Shown piece after piece: positions 34,780 through 46,339 of a stretch of 64,000 nucleotides of DNA. Positions within the stretch are counted from its first letter, which is position 1, and each line of letters begins with the position of its first letter. Source of the stretch: Hanleya hanleyi (lineage: Eukaryota; Mollusca; Polyplacophora; Lepidopleurida; Hanleyidae); the NCBI GenBank assembly GCA_036873755.1, contig JAVTVY010037249.1:1-64000 (forward strand), written 5' to 3'. The notes under the pieces are model-generated. The model saw only the letters and a program-made list of their open reading frames with translations. It was not told where the DNA came from and did not search any database. Both the position numbers and the translations under genes were made by a program.

Positions 34780-35390
34780 ACGATATGATGCGACACCAGA
34801 GGAATATACATGGGGTTGAAGACTCCGAGGAGCCCAGCTGAGGAGGCAGATAATGCTACCGGAACAGAAACTGCTGATAGTCGGTTTACTGATACGGAGA
34901 GCTTGACTTCAGATAGTCAGCCTACGCCCCAAGGAAGTGAGTAAGTCCCTACCTTTTGGGATCGTATTGTGCACGAAGCTATTAATACCCATGATGTGGT
35001 AATCGAAGACGCCGGACAGGATAACTTACAACAGGCGTACATACAAATGCGCCCGAATATCAGGAAAGCAGCCATGGCGATCGATGAAGAGAATAGCCTG
35101 CTGTCGCTTGAAATAAAAGGCGACCCAACGCACAGATCCATCATGAAGACCAAACGTCACTTGGAAGAGGACATGGGGTTACCACCCACCGAGGCCCTGG
35201 AAAATCAGAATGCACAAACAACTGTTTCAGGATATGCTGCCTCAACGCTATCCCGGACTGCCCGACGACGCTTACGCCAAAAGTGACCCTGATCGACGAC
35301 TGAACTTTCTCAAAGGACGGCTTCTAATTGAAAAAGAGCATACGAGAATAGTAAACATACCCAAAGCGGCTCCCCCAGCGTGGGTATGAT
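34780..35390 (+). pseudogene. C2H2-linked ORF, copy 2 (inverted relative to copy 1)
   Basis: The finger region (near 34,780) is reduced to a few matching bases, and the acidic segment is full of stops. From 34,969 the frame is open: MHEAINTHDVVIEDAGQDNL, QQAYIQMRPNIRKAAMAIDE, KGDPTHRSIMKTKRHLEEDM and GLPPTEALEN. A frameshift near 35,205 moves the C-terminus (GYAASTLSRTARRRLRQK) out of the ancestral frame. It is the right arm of the palindrome. Confidence 0.62.
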
Positions 35391-35509
35391 GTACTGGAGG
35401 GGAGAATAAACTGATTGACCTGTCATCCTTATTGTTGTTGCTGGTATTAAGACGCAAGGGTTGGACACAGAGTGAGGCTAACAGTGTACACACCAACTTA
35501 TATGACCAC

Positions 35510-35690
35510 TCCCTCACTCTCACTCACTCATGGACTGAGGACGGACAAGTGTTAATCCCTATATCTACAGACACCACCACCGCCACGGCGATCACCACCA
35601 CAACCACCACACACCACCACCACCACACACCACTACCACCACCACAATCACTCACTCACTCATCCTCCTCCACACACGCACACGCAGGTA
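35510..35690. repeat. (CACT)n and (CCA)n simple repeats
   Basis: CACTCACTCTCACTCACTCA followed by CACCACCACCACACACC runs, the inverse of 33,186-33,420. Confidence 0.85.
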
Positions 35691-35699
35691 AGTCTACCA

Positions 35700-35985
35700 G
35701 GTAGCCAGTTCGAACAAGGCCCTCATCTCCTCCAAACGCACTCCATTGCACCTCCGAAACTCCCCTTTCTCTACTACTCCCGAGTGATCCATAAATAGAA
35801 CAGGGGTTTTCCCAGAAAATTCCCCGAAAAATTAACCCTGACAGTTTCTGCTTTCTGTACTACTAAACTGGATTACTTGCCTTGAGTTTTACTTCCCCTA
35901 AATTCAGACGACACTATCTCAACAACAAGAACAACAACATTTTCATTTCTATGACTCCCACCCACCCATGACTTGATCTGCCTGG
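35700..35985. other. no recognisable feature
   Basis: Gap between inner and outer arms of the palindrome on its right side. No coding or repeat signal was recognised. Confidence 0.4.
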
Positions 35986-36420
35986 AGGAGCGCTTCACAT
36001 GGATACCATCCTCGACCCATTCGCACCATTATGGGTCCACCTCGATCCCAAAACGTCCATTCCAATGCCCTTTTACCACCATTCCCTGTCTGCGCATACG
36101 CAGAATGTTGAAAACTTTCAACTAGCCCAGTCGGATGGCCCCCCACGAGAGCTTCACGATGAGACTTCATACGGACCGTCGCGATCCCAAAACGTCCATT
36201 CAAATACACCGCAGATAGATGATATTCCTCTCATTGAGTTCTACATTGAGTTCTACATCGCGAGACAAAGAAAACAAGGTGCCACACCCCATAGTAAAAT
36301 CCACAAGAAAAAAATGACCACCCCTATCCCATACATGCATACCCCGTAGATTAACATTGGAAGTCACTGGAGTCTTATGTTGGGGCAGATTACTCTTGCA
36401 GGGTCGTCACGTGACCGGAA

Positions 36421-37660
36421 GTGACGTCACAGGAAGTGAGTCGTTAGGGACCTTTGACCCAGATGTGATCCGGAGGTCCCGTGACCGGACGTCACTCCGC
36501 AGACCCTCATTTCGGACCCTCATTTTTGTTAATGAATTTACGCTTTCTATACTACTAGCGTGGTTGGCGACCGCATCGACTTGAGTGTCCGCCCATTTCC
36601 TTTCCTTCATTACGTCAACCTCCCTATCAACATAAGTAAACAATTAGCAGTGGTAACGAGCCCCTGTGCATGAGCAAGTAAAAGTTTTCATTTAGGCGTA
36701 AGTGTTCAAAAGTAGACACTTCAGAATGAATACTAATTTCACACCAATATTCCACAATGGGCGATATTGTGGACTTTTTTTTCGTTCTCTTTATTGAAGA
36801 CGACCTAGTTGATGAGCTTGATAACACTTCAGTGATCTATTTTAAATAAATCTCTTTTCATGCTAGTTTTGAAATTAAACACTTTTACATGTTCGAAAAG
36901 TTTACAAATAGTGTGTATTTCAGGCGTACGAGCCGAGTATTGAAACATGATCTATTTGACGAAGCACAGAAAAGCCTTGTAAACAGGATCTAAGAACTTC
37001 TTTCGAGAAATGAAGGCGGATACAGTGGTATAAACGTGGGTTTGCGCTGTATCAGTTGTATCGAGAATTCCACGCTGTTCTGGTCTGGTTAGCCACCATT
37101 TGAATGGCGATTGGATGAAAAACAGCACACATCTATATAAGGCAGCGAATTATATTGATCTCATGATGCATATCCTCCATGCTATTCCAAGAAAAATTAT
37201 AATAAACAGTTAACAGTAAGTAACTAGATATCTTCATGATGGGTTTAAAAGCCATGATAAAGTCTCAACCCTCATCCGCCTCAGACCAGAGCAGCTGGAC
37301 CTCCACATTTCGAGCAACGAATTTGGTCAGAAGCGACCCAGGTAAGCGCCTTATCACTTCGTAACATGGTAAAATATAGCGACATTATGTTAGGCCCTTT
37401 CACGTGTTGATTTAAGTAATATTTCATCCGCCATTGTGACTCAACACATTTTGTTAAACGTAGCTCAATCTGCCACTTTTTAGATCTTCAAGATTAAAGA
37501 TAAACCCCAGTTTTCTTCATTTAGGAATGAACATGATAATATATAGGAGGGAGGCTCATTTCAATGGGATAACAAATTGCGACTATATATTGGCTATAAG
37601 CTCGATAGGTATAAAGTCATTCTAATTTAAATGATAGTCTTTTTAAAAAAATCAATATCA
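36421..37660. other. spacer with one exon-like segment
   Basis: Mostly featureless. At 37,133-37,140 there is a TATATAAG box. At 37,239-37,341 an open plus-strand segment beginning ATGGGTTTAAAAGCC ends at CCCAG/GTAAGC, a strong donor. It could be a first coding exon of an unseen gene or chance. No downstream exon was recognised before the DIRS element at 38.0 kb. Confidence 0.25.
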
Positions 37661-37662
37661 AA

Positions 37663-37992
37663 CATTTATAGACAATGTTTCTGTTTGTAACTAAGTCAAA
37701 CCTGCTTTAATTAATGCCTTTAATCCCTTATTAATTGCACAATCAAACGTAGAAAACGGAAGTTAAAAGAAAAAGTTAACTCCCCTAGGAGAGAGTTGTC
37801 CGCCCCTAGGAGAGCTCTCCATTCAATTCCAGCGTGGCCACTATAAAGGCGACTGTTAGCCTCATTCCTATCCTCTTTCTCAAACCGAGACCAGTAGTGA
37901 AACAAGGCCGCGGTACGAGGGGACGGAAGGGTGGGCACATTAAATTAAAGCAGGTTTGACTTAGTTACAAACAGAAACATTGTCTATAAATG
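37663..37992. mobile_element. 330-bp fold-back, DIRS-end related
   Basis: 37,663-37,712 and 37,938-37,992 are inverted copies (AACATTTATAGACAATG...CTAAGTCAAACCTGC). The centre (37,712-37,890) is the reverse complement of 42,820-42,968, the right end of the neighbouring DIRS-like element. It is best explained as a solo or internally deleted terminus of the same family in opposite orientation. Confidence 0.72.
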
Positions 37993-38129
37993 TTTGATGT
38001 TTGCTACCTAAGTCTTAAACCTGCTTTAATTAATGCCCTAGTACCCACATACGGAGGTGGGAACCTCGGTCTTGTAGTAGATCAAAGTAGGCTAAGTGAC
38101 CGCTGGAATGACACAGAAACATGGGCATA

Positions 38130-38560
38130 GCATGAACAATCCATAATCAACAAATGAAACCTTGGTCATCAACATAAAAAGGTTAAACATGTGAATAAGA
38201 TACTGATGTACTTATCTTTGATTGTTCACAGCCATGTAGCTGTGCTTGTGGTGTGGAAATTATTAATTCCCCCCCGAGAGAGAACCCCAACCTGTCGGTG
38301 GGTGGGTCTACTCGGGAAGCCGTCTATACCAAGAGAGAACCTCAACCACTAGGGACATACGGTCTACTTGGTAAGGCCTATTTATCTTGGCTGTTCCTAA
38401 GACCGGGTGAGGCAGAACTGGTCCGGGCCTAGCGATCGCCAAGTCACACCACTCTCAGTCCACAATCGTCTTCCATCCAACTTGCATTTAGGGAGTTGAG
38501 TGCAGAAGACGGCGCTGAGATCATGAGAAGGACGTCAGATTCAACCTGAAGGACACAATC
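38130..38560. repeat. internal repeat of the DIRS-like element, copy 1
   Basis: Shares CAACAAATGAAACCTTGGTC, GTGAATAAGATACTGATGTA, AGCCATGTAGCTG-GCTT, GGTCTACTCGGGAAGCCGTC and CACCACTCTCAGTCC with 40,390-40,790. Part of it recurs near 39,110-39,370. Confidence 0.85.
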
Positions 38561-38804
38561 AAAAACCGCAGTTAAGGTAAAGATCACACTCACCATGGAT
38601 ACATACATCTTAGGGTGATGATACAGTGTCTGACATCTCTTTAGAGGATCCAAGGTCGTCCATCTGACTTATTACTTCCTTCAATATGTGATCAATCAAT
38701 TGTGGACCAATAATATGAATGAAATGAGATGACACAGCAATTTGCAGATTTGCTGCGATGATACAAAATGCCGCCCCCCCCCTTTTTTGAAAATTTAGCT
38801 GACC

Positions 38805-38960
38805 ACGTGCTGGGCAGCCATGAACGGCCCAAGCGTGGTCATCCTATCTGACTGGACTGACATCTCTCAGACAGAAAATGGTGAACGTGGAGTTCGCCGT
38901 CCAGACCCAAGACTGGACAATGTCAAGGAGGGGCAGGCTCTTTCATAAATCTCAACAAAA
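38805..38960 (-). pseudogene. DIRS tyrosine recombinase C-terminal fragment
   Basis: On the minus strand this aligns base for base with 39,580-39,735 (GTGCTGGG-AGCC, GTGAACGTGGAGTT-GC, GACTGGACAATGTCA), which encodes the NSTFTNFYLYD-type recombinase tail. It is decayed, and the duplicate of that segment lies within the internal repeat. Confidence 0.65.
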
Positions 38961-39494
38961 GAAACCTGGCCGGTAACGCAGAGGGTAACAATGGAGTAGT
39001 AATGGAAGATACTAATCTAACCTATCTTCTGAGTGTCTACCCAAGTAGCTGGGATGACACAGATAAGGGAATAACTTGAGACAAGCAACAAGAAAAACCC
39101 TGGTTAGAAATCGAAAAGGGCAAATCATGAATATGATACAAATATACTTATTCTTGAGTGCCTCCATCCATGTAGCTGTGCTCGTGGTGTGATATGTCAA
39201 ACTCTACCAAGAAATCAGAATCCTCTCCCACTCGGGTTGTTAGGTCTTCTTGGTCTTAGAGGGCGCCAAGCCACGTCATACTCAGTCCACCAACGACTTA
39301 CGTCCAACTTGTCTTGTGAGTTGAGCGTAGGAAACACAGCTGAGATCATCCAGAAGGTAGTCAGTTCAAGCTGAAAGACACAAGTAAAACCGTAGTTTAA
39401 GGAAAAGCTAAAACTCTCAAAGCGTCAGACATCTTAGATTGATGATTAGAGAGTCCATGGTCGTCTATCCGACTTATTCCTTCCTTCAAGACGA

Positions 39495-39765
39495 TCATGA
39501 TGAAAAGCAAGATGGCCGCCTTGCTGCAATGGTGACAAATTTCGCCCCCTTCCTCTTTTCTTGAAAGAAACTAACCACGTGCTGGGTAGCCCTCAGTGGC
39601 CCAAGCGTGGCCACACTATCTGACTGCACTGACATATCATACAGATAGAAATTTGTGAACGTGGAGTTTGCTGTCCAGACACAAGACTGGACAATGTCAT
39701 GGAGGGACAAGTTCTTCCATAAAGGCCATGTGTCAAAGGAAGTGCCGATGAATGGAAATAAAATA
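39495..39765 (-). pseudogene. DIRS tyrosine recombinase C-terminal fragment
   Basis: Minus-strand frame reads TWPLWKNLSLHDIVQSCVWT then ANSTFTNFYLYDMSVQSD, parallel to SWPLWKNVSLDDIAQSC... at 14.5 kb. It contains the late tyrosine region, but the HxxR box is absent; unrelated sequence replaces it upstream of TWPLW. Residual terminus of a YR-type integrase, not functional. Confidence 0.72.
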
Positions 39766-40389
39766 TGCATCTCGCAAATGAAGAAATGACGTAACAACGG
39801 CGTTATGGCGTACTGGAAAACGTCTAACCGATGAAATAGGACGACGCACAGGTGTAGGAGAGACACATGACGGTGTAATGAACATATCGTCAAGGTGTAA
39901 TAGGAAAGCGTAATGTGAAAAAAGCGAGAAAAACGTTGTGTATGATAAACAACGTAGAGATTTCCCATTCACAATAACTTAATGAATATACATGCTCATA
40001 ACGGAGCAGGATACAAACTTATAAAAGTACACGACGTAACAGAACGGCGTTGCAAACAGTAACCCCGTAGTCGATTGTAATAAATTTCCTTCTCTTTAAA
40101 CGCAGTAGAGATGAAACATATTAAATGTCTGTAGCGTTAATCACCAAATGTAAGCTCAATGAGATAAATGAGATTAATGGATCTTTGTGTCAGTGAACAT
40201 GAGTAACGTGTCAGTGAACATGGTTACATTATGACCTCTCCCGATGTAATCTGTCTCCTGTATATGAAATTCCGTACTGGAGTTTCATATGGAGAGGATA
40301 TTAAACATTTACAACAATGTTACTATTAATAACCAAATAGTGACACAACCGACATCCAGATCAAGGATTTTTTCAGGAAATCAACTTTT

Positions 40390-40790
40390 TTGAAACAATC
40401 TATAATCAACAAATGAAACCTTGGTCAACGACAAAAAAGGTTAAACATGTGAATAAGATACTGATGTACTTATCTTGATTGTCCACAGCCATGTAGCTGA
40501 GCTTATGGTGTGGAAATTATTATTACCCCCGAGAGAGAACCCTAAGCTGACGGTGGATAGGTCTACTCGGGAAGCCGTCTATACCAAGAAAGGACCACTA
40601 CCACTAGGGTTGATAGGTCTACTTGGTAAGGCTTATTTTTGTTAGCTGTTCCTAAGACCGTGTGCAGCAGAACTGGTCCGGGCCTAGAGATCGCCAAAAC
40701 ACACCACTCTCAGTCCCCAATCGTCTTCCGTCCAACTTGCTTCTTGGGAGATGAGCGCAGAAGACGGAGCTGAGAACAAAGAGAGGAAAA
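40390..40790. repeat. internal repeat of the DIRS-like element, copy 2
   Basis: Counterpart of 38,130-38,560 in the same orientation at ~2.26 kb distance. It ends in GGAGATGAGCGCAGAAGACGG, matching GGGAGTTGAGTGCAGAAGAC of copy 1. Confidence 0.85.
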
Positions 40791-40799
40791 ACATTTAAA

Positions 40800-42404
40800 G
40801 TCTCTCGCCGGCAGGAAAGTGAGGTAATTCAAAAATTTACAAATTGAAATGACCTAACACGAACAATTTGTCGAGAAGAGGAAGAACAGCAAGAACAATA
40901 CTAAAAAGCAGTTTGATGCTCTAGTAAACTGTACCGGTAATACACATGCTGGGACGAATATACTCGTCCCAGATACTTGGTAGAAAGAAACCATAGAAGA
41001 CTTCACGACTTACGTGTCAATAGGCTTGTATCCTTGGCCGGTCAACAAACAATCCCACCACGCTAGTAATTTTAAATTTTCTCATAGTGAAGAAATTAAA
41101 ATTAGTGCATAACTCCATCTGAATTATACGCAAAATACAGTATACAGATGGAACCAGTTTGGTGAGAAACAAACAAATCACATGTATAAAACAAATTTGT
41201 ATACCAAGGCATAACACAGTTTCATAATAAACAGTGGGTAATCGGATTATATACTCACGATAACCAACACGAGATCCCTTTGTAGATCGCACCCTAATCA
41301 CAAAGAGATCAGCAAAGACGCTCATTAAAATGCAACAAACAGTCGTAGCATTGAAGTCCCGTAACATCCATTACGTTATTATTATAGCATCGTTTATAAA
41401 GAGTTGAGTTGTGGTTACGTACACAAAAACAACAAACACATAAACATGAGAGGCAGAATAAAACCCCATAAGTTCTCTCTTGAAGACAGGATATCAAAAT
41501 TACATAATAATAGTTGATATAACAAGAGATTACCTTCTTGGTAGGACCAAAGAATTGAATGCATGAAAGTAACGAACTACCAAAGTCCGAAACAACAATA
41601 ACCACATGGAACAATGACGGACGGCTTATAAAGAATCGTATTTCCCCGGCAGGGAAAAACGAACCTCCCGCGTCAAACCAGGGTCGTACTCACACTCTTG
41701 GTAAAGATTTATACAACAATTTAATGGATAAAATCATGACGAAACAAAAACCTGTTCGTTTAGAGTACAACACAATAGGCTCACATACCGACCGAACAAA
41801 ACGGAATGTTGGGAGCCAATAAAAGCCCACAATAAACACACCGGGTCGCAACACAAAGTTTGCGACGTATTTCCCGGGGGACTGTGTCATTAGTTACACA
41901 TGAGAATTTCATAATGACTTCTAGAAAAACATCGTCAGACGATCATTTCAAGAGAATTTAAAATCTCCGCCAAAAACCAATATTTAGCGACGTACGTCCG
42001 AAGATACTAAATACGTCCGACTCAAAGAAGTCCAACATTCGCCCCAACAAATAGATCGGGAACGGAATTAAATAAACTATGTAGATTTAACCGTTTATTT
42101 GTTTTCTTCCTTCTAGAAGATACATGTGGTGAACCGATAGGTATTGGAGAAATAACCTGAGGCAAAAAATTCTTTTGTTTGTCGGAGAACAATAGAATGG
42201 CCAGGCAACCGACCTGGTCTTTGTTGAGCGTAACAAAGGAACGGGTTTTGGATCGACCCTAGACAAAGAATCTCCGGACCGGGTCAACTGTCTAGCAACC
42301 TGGAATTATCATCGTGTAGGACGGTACCGCTTGGTGGTATACAAACTGACACGGGAGACTCTGGGTCTTGACCAGCTCGGTCAAGATCTTCATTACACTT
42401 CATA
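40800..42404. other. DIRS-like interior without recognisable domain
   Basis: Interior of the 5-kb element between the internal repeat and the gag finger. Several minus ORFs of 66-116 codons (for example 41,367-41,017) show no retroelement motif. It may include decayed gag. Confidence 0.4.
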
Positions 42405-42659
42405 TCATTGACCAAAGAAAATTTCTAAGACCCGTCTGTCGATCTCCGACATAGACGAGTCATCACAAGCATGTAACAGAAAAGCACGACGGGCTTGGGC
42501 ATAAATCTTCCAAACCGTCGGATTCCATAATACACATTCCGCGCACGTGGACGCCCGGTAACATAAATCTTTACAAGAAAAACAAGCCGTGTGAGCGTCT
42601 AAAGGGGATAAATTCTTCCCGCACGTACGACAAGGAATACCAGTCGGAACTTCAGACAT
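42405..42659 (-). CDS. DIRS-like gag N-terminal zinc-knuckle ORF (85 codons)
   Basis: Start chosen at MSEVPTG (42,659) rather than a Met 14 codons upstream, because the cysteine module follows at once: PCRTCGKNLSPLDAHTACFS then CKDLCYRASTCAECVLWNP. CxxC...H...CxxC...CxxC spacing is characteristic of the N-terminus of DIRS gag proteins. It stops after VLEIFFGQ, so it is either a truncated gag or the first of two ORFs. It lies ~340 bp inside the element's right terminus, the expected gag position. Confidence 0.6.
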   Translation of the reverse strand: MSEVPTGIPCRTCGKNLSPLDAHTACFSCKDLCYRASTCAECVLWNPTVWKIYAQARRAFLLHACDDSSMSEIDRRVLEIFFGQ

Positions 42660-43117
42660 AATAATACAGTAAGTAAGTTCCGAATGAATAACAAAAACCA
42701 CACTTGATAAAGGATATTACACCAGCGAGACAACAACAACTAATGTTGTAGAATTGCCTCTGAATACTTCCCTAGATGTGCACTGCTCGAGCAAACAAGA
42801 GAAAGAGAATAGGAATGAGGCTAACAGTCGCCTTTATAGTGGCCACGCTGGAATTGAATGGAGAGCTCTCCTAGGGGCGGACAACTCTCTCCTAGGGGAG
42901 TTAACTTTTTCTTTTAACTTCCGTTTTCTACGTTTGATTGTGCAATTAATAAGGGATTAAAGGCATTAATTAAAGCAGGTTTAAGACTTAGGTAGCAAAC
43001 CTCCATTTTCATACGTTTATTCTTATTCAATTGATGACTTTGCCGAGTGGAACTGTCCTTCAACAAAATATCTCTCCTCCTTTTTGAACAGATGTAAGCT
43101 ATTCTACAGGCTGATCA

Positions 43118-43172
43118 TGTCTGGCTGGCTGGCTGGCGGGCTGGTTGGTTGGTTGGCTAGCTGGCTGGCTGG
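43118..43172. repeat. (GGCT)n/(GGTT)n microsatellite
   Basis: TGGCTGGCTGGCTGGCGGGC then TTGGTTGGTTGGCTAGCTGG. Confidence 0.9.
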
Positions 43173-43419
43173 TGCCGACATTCAGTTTTCATGTTAAAGT
43201 TTTGTGATCACACTTTGTCTTTTGAGGATGAAGATTTCTGCTTTTGAAATAACCCTCAGAATGTTCTGACAATTATTAAGTAATTTCATTTTTTGTCAAA
43301 ATTACCAGCAGTTGAACTTTCTGCAGTTTATGATCAGTTTTCATGTTAAAATTTTATACTAGAATTTTTTCCCCGTGCACTGCTTCTCGAACTCTCATAT
43401 GTCTTCTGAACTAATCCCC

Positions 43420-44040
43420 GCCCGACCTTCGAACCCTAATATATTCTGGGTGCTTACATCTTGCTGCACTTATTGAACCCTTCCATTATCCTTGGGAACA
43501 TGTCCCCACCCCCGCGGATTGAGCCCCATCCCCTATTCCTAAATTAAGCCCCGCCCATGCAGCTTACATCATGCTACATTATTGTACCCACACCCGGGGA
43601 CTAAGTAAGTAACTAGATTTACCCTCTATGTCCTAAACTAAGCCTCAACCGACCCCATATCCTTACAGATCCTGAGAGCTTACATCATGCTACACTTATT
43701 GTACCCATCCACTACCCGGCTCGGCAGCCCCACCCTCTATCTCCTAAATTAAGATTTGCCCGACTCTAAACCCTTATAAATTCTGTGAGCTTACATCATG
43801 CTATACACTTATTGTACCCATCCACTACCCGGCTCGGCAGCCCCACCCTCTATCTCCTAAATTAAGATTTGCCCGACTCTAAACCCTTATAAATTCTGTG
43901 AGCTTACATCATGCTACACTTATTCAACTTACCCACTACCCTCGGGATCATGTCCCCACCCCTGGAACACTGAGGCCCACCCCATATTCATGAACTAAGC
44001 CCCGCCCGGCCCCATACCCTTACAGACTCCGAGTGCTGCC
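43420..44040. repeat. ~112-bp tandem repeat, five units
   Basis: GAGCTTACATCATGCTACAC recurs near 43,450, 43,556, 43,677, 43,790 and 43,900, with ACTTATTGTACCCATCCACT and CCCACCCTCTATCTCCTAAA between. The middle two units are almost identical, so turnover is recent. Confidence 0.88.
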
Positions 44041-44230
44041 GTAGCCCTCGTGTTTGGGTTATAGTTGATAGAGCGCTAATTGTATAGAAAACCATCTTGT
44101 GTTTTTAATATTTTTTCATTTCATACAGATTCGGAATTGATGATAACTGTCAGACGAAATAGGTCTTTCGATTACTGAAGCGGAATTCTTTTTTGAATAG
44201 CTGAATATTGAATGTCGGATCTACACTTGC

Positions 44231-45723
44231 AATAGACCACTTTCATAACCCCCTGCTGTTTTGCGCGGGAATTGGCCAATGACATCAAGTGGGATCGGCT
44301 TCAGCTACTGTCGCATGTTAACTCAATGCAAACTGAAAACATATTAGAGTACAATCGAGCAAAACTCTGACACTGTTTAACCGATTTCCATTCTGTTTAG
44401 TGATTATTGAACATGAAGAGATGACCGTTTCAGAAATGTATAGTTTTATTTTTTTTTTTTTTTAATCATGGCGAAATGTTGACCTAAAATATGATGTCAA
44501 TTTGAGGGATTATTTTTGTGATATACTCACGCCCGTTTGTTATCATTTTCTTCAAAGCGCCTCCATAAAATAAAAATTCATGTATATATTTCTCATCTAC
44601 AGTATTATAGGATTATGAAAATATAAATTTCAAGGGCTGTATCTTCAGCCGTTTTCTTGTAATGTTTAAAAGAAAATGTGTAAACGATAGCGATTTTGTG
44701 ATAGGCCGACAGACACTGACACGTTAAAAGCTGCTGACTAATAATAATAATTTTTTTTTCTTATAAAAAAATCCTAACCAAAAGGATAGATTAGGTTTAC
44801 AATTATTGATATTCATACTATTAAATATATCATTTAATGCATTTCCCAACATTAGTTAGGATATTAGCAACCCGCCTACATTATTTATCGAAACAGATAC
44901 CAGTATGTACGATTTGTTTACACAAATAAATTTCTTTCATTGTTTTTAGTATTTTTGACCACATTTTTTAGCAACAGTTTTATCTCTACGTAACTCCTAT
45001 GGTTCAGCAAAAGTATGATATTCTTGCCAGTTTACCGATTTACTTCGTTTTAGAAAAGAGCGAAAGTGCCAAGATTTTCTTTCGCATTTTCAACAATTTT
45101 CGACAGCCTATATTTTCTAAAATATCCATTAGTTTTCCCTTGTCCAACCGTAACATCTTTAAATTTTATTAATGGTCTTATCTATATTAGAAAAACAAAA
45201 CATGAATACTCATCATTTTTGCTGGTATTTTGCTGGTTTACATGTATGCCGTGTGCCAGGAGCTTTTAACGTGACACTATCTGTTGGCCTATCGCAGAAT
45301 GTTCCCCTCGACTCTCGAAATTCGCCGAACATCATTTACACGTTTTCTTTTAAACGTTACAAGAAAAAGGCTGAAGATACAGAAATGGGTTTTACTTTAT
45401 GCACTCGCTTAAAAGAAAAACGATAAAACGAGCGTGGGTATATCGCAAACTGGTGAATTGACACCATTTTTTTGGTTAATATTTCGTCAAGATTTAAAAG
45501 ATGTTTCAAACTATATATACATTACTGAAACGGGCATCTTTTCTGGTTAATCAGTCACTAAACAAATGAAAATCGGTTAGATATTGATAGAGATGTTCTC
45601 AATTAAATTCTGATGTGTGCAGTTAGCGTTGAGGTAACATGGGTCAGTAGCTGGAACCGACCCCACTTGACGTCACCAGCCAGTTTCCGAGCAAAAGAGC
45701 AGGGGTTCTAAAAATGGTCTATG
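44231..45723. mobile_element. 1.5-kb fold-back element with ~480-bp diverged TIRs
   Basis: Left arm 44,231-44,740 and right arm ~45,240-45,723 are inverse: ATAGACCA...CCCCTGCT, ACCGATTT-CATT, TTCAGCC-TTTTCTTGTAA and TTTTAA-AGAAAA pair in order. The centre (44,741-45,239) is AT-rich. Short plus ORFs at 45,066-45,426 run from the centre into the arm and look fortuitous. No target duplication could be fixed because the tips are eroded. Confidence 0.72.
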
Positions 45724-46336
45724 GAATTCACATTCTCCTCCTTGTTCTCCTCACAAACTCCCTTGTTTAGTCGCGCACCATATCTGCGATGAATAGCTTT
45801 TGTAACCAAAAACTCATAAAAATCTTAGTTCACTCTGACACAAAAGTCAGGAAAACATTAGGAATTATTTTTTTTGAGTGGATACGTTGGTGGGAGACAT
45901 ATGTCATATATCAAACGTCAAGGTCACTGGGACCCAGAATGTCAGGAAATCGTTAAAAAATTGCGCTAGCTGTAGCGCCAGTTCAGGGATTTGGATTGTC
46001 ATCAAAATCATTGAAAATCTAAAGTCAACAGGTGAATGGATGCATCATAGGGAGGCGTTGAGTCGGGTAGTAAGATTGAGGTAGAAATGTCATGGTCACT
46101 GGCCATCAACAACTCAATGAAACATGGAAAAAGATGAAAGACTTTTCGATTTATTCCTAAATGACTTATCCCATAGAGCCAATTAGACTCTTGATAGTTT
46201 GGTTATGTCTGAAAGCAATTCCCAAACTATACGTGACGTCAGTAAACGGACTTGCTAACTTCGGGACATATTTCAACTCACGCGTTGCGTATACTAATAT
46301 CAGAAGTCATGAAGTTCTGATAAGGAGTAGTTTATT
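45724..46336. other. no recognisable feature
   Basis: Spacer between a fold-back element and a LINE end. Nothing recognised. Confidence 0.4.
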
Positions 46337-46339
46337 ACT

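Larger units (their letters stand above)
32030..36420. repeat. 4.4-kb imperfect palindrome
   Basis: Outer arms: 32,030-32,580 is the reverse complement of ~36,420-35,990 (for example GGACCTAATGTT-like and CGCCCCAACATAAGAC segments). Inner arms: 33,186-34,260 is the reverse complement of ~35,700-34,780, sharing simple repeats, the 3' region and the C2H2-linked ORF. A further inverted pair (34,595-34,660 and 34,725-34,790) lies at the centre. The left arm has gained a PLE fragment (32,602-33,185) and TAACGCC repeats, so the arms are unequal. Confidence 0.8.
38000..42999 (-). mobile_element. 5.0-kb DIRS-like element with 38-bp inverted termini, internally deleted
   Basis: Ends: TTTGCTACCTAAGTCTTAAA at 38,000 and its exact inverse ending at 42,999; the match runs 38 bp into CTTTAATTAATGCC. 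Read on the minus strand, the 5' end carries a gag zinc knuckle (42,659-42,405) and the 3' part carries two tyrosine-recombinase C-terminal fragments (39,760-39,580 and 38,960-38,805). No RT or RNase H was recognised, so the element is non-autonomous. A ~400-bp internal block is repeated (38,130-38,560, 40,390-40,790, and weakly 39,110-39,370). Confidence 0.78.

Noticed and set aside
45066..45426. Plus ORFs of 67 and 84 codons
   Set aside because: They straddle the centre and right arm of a fold-back element; part of the sequence pairs with the left arm.
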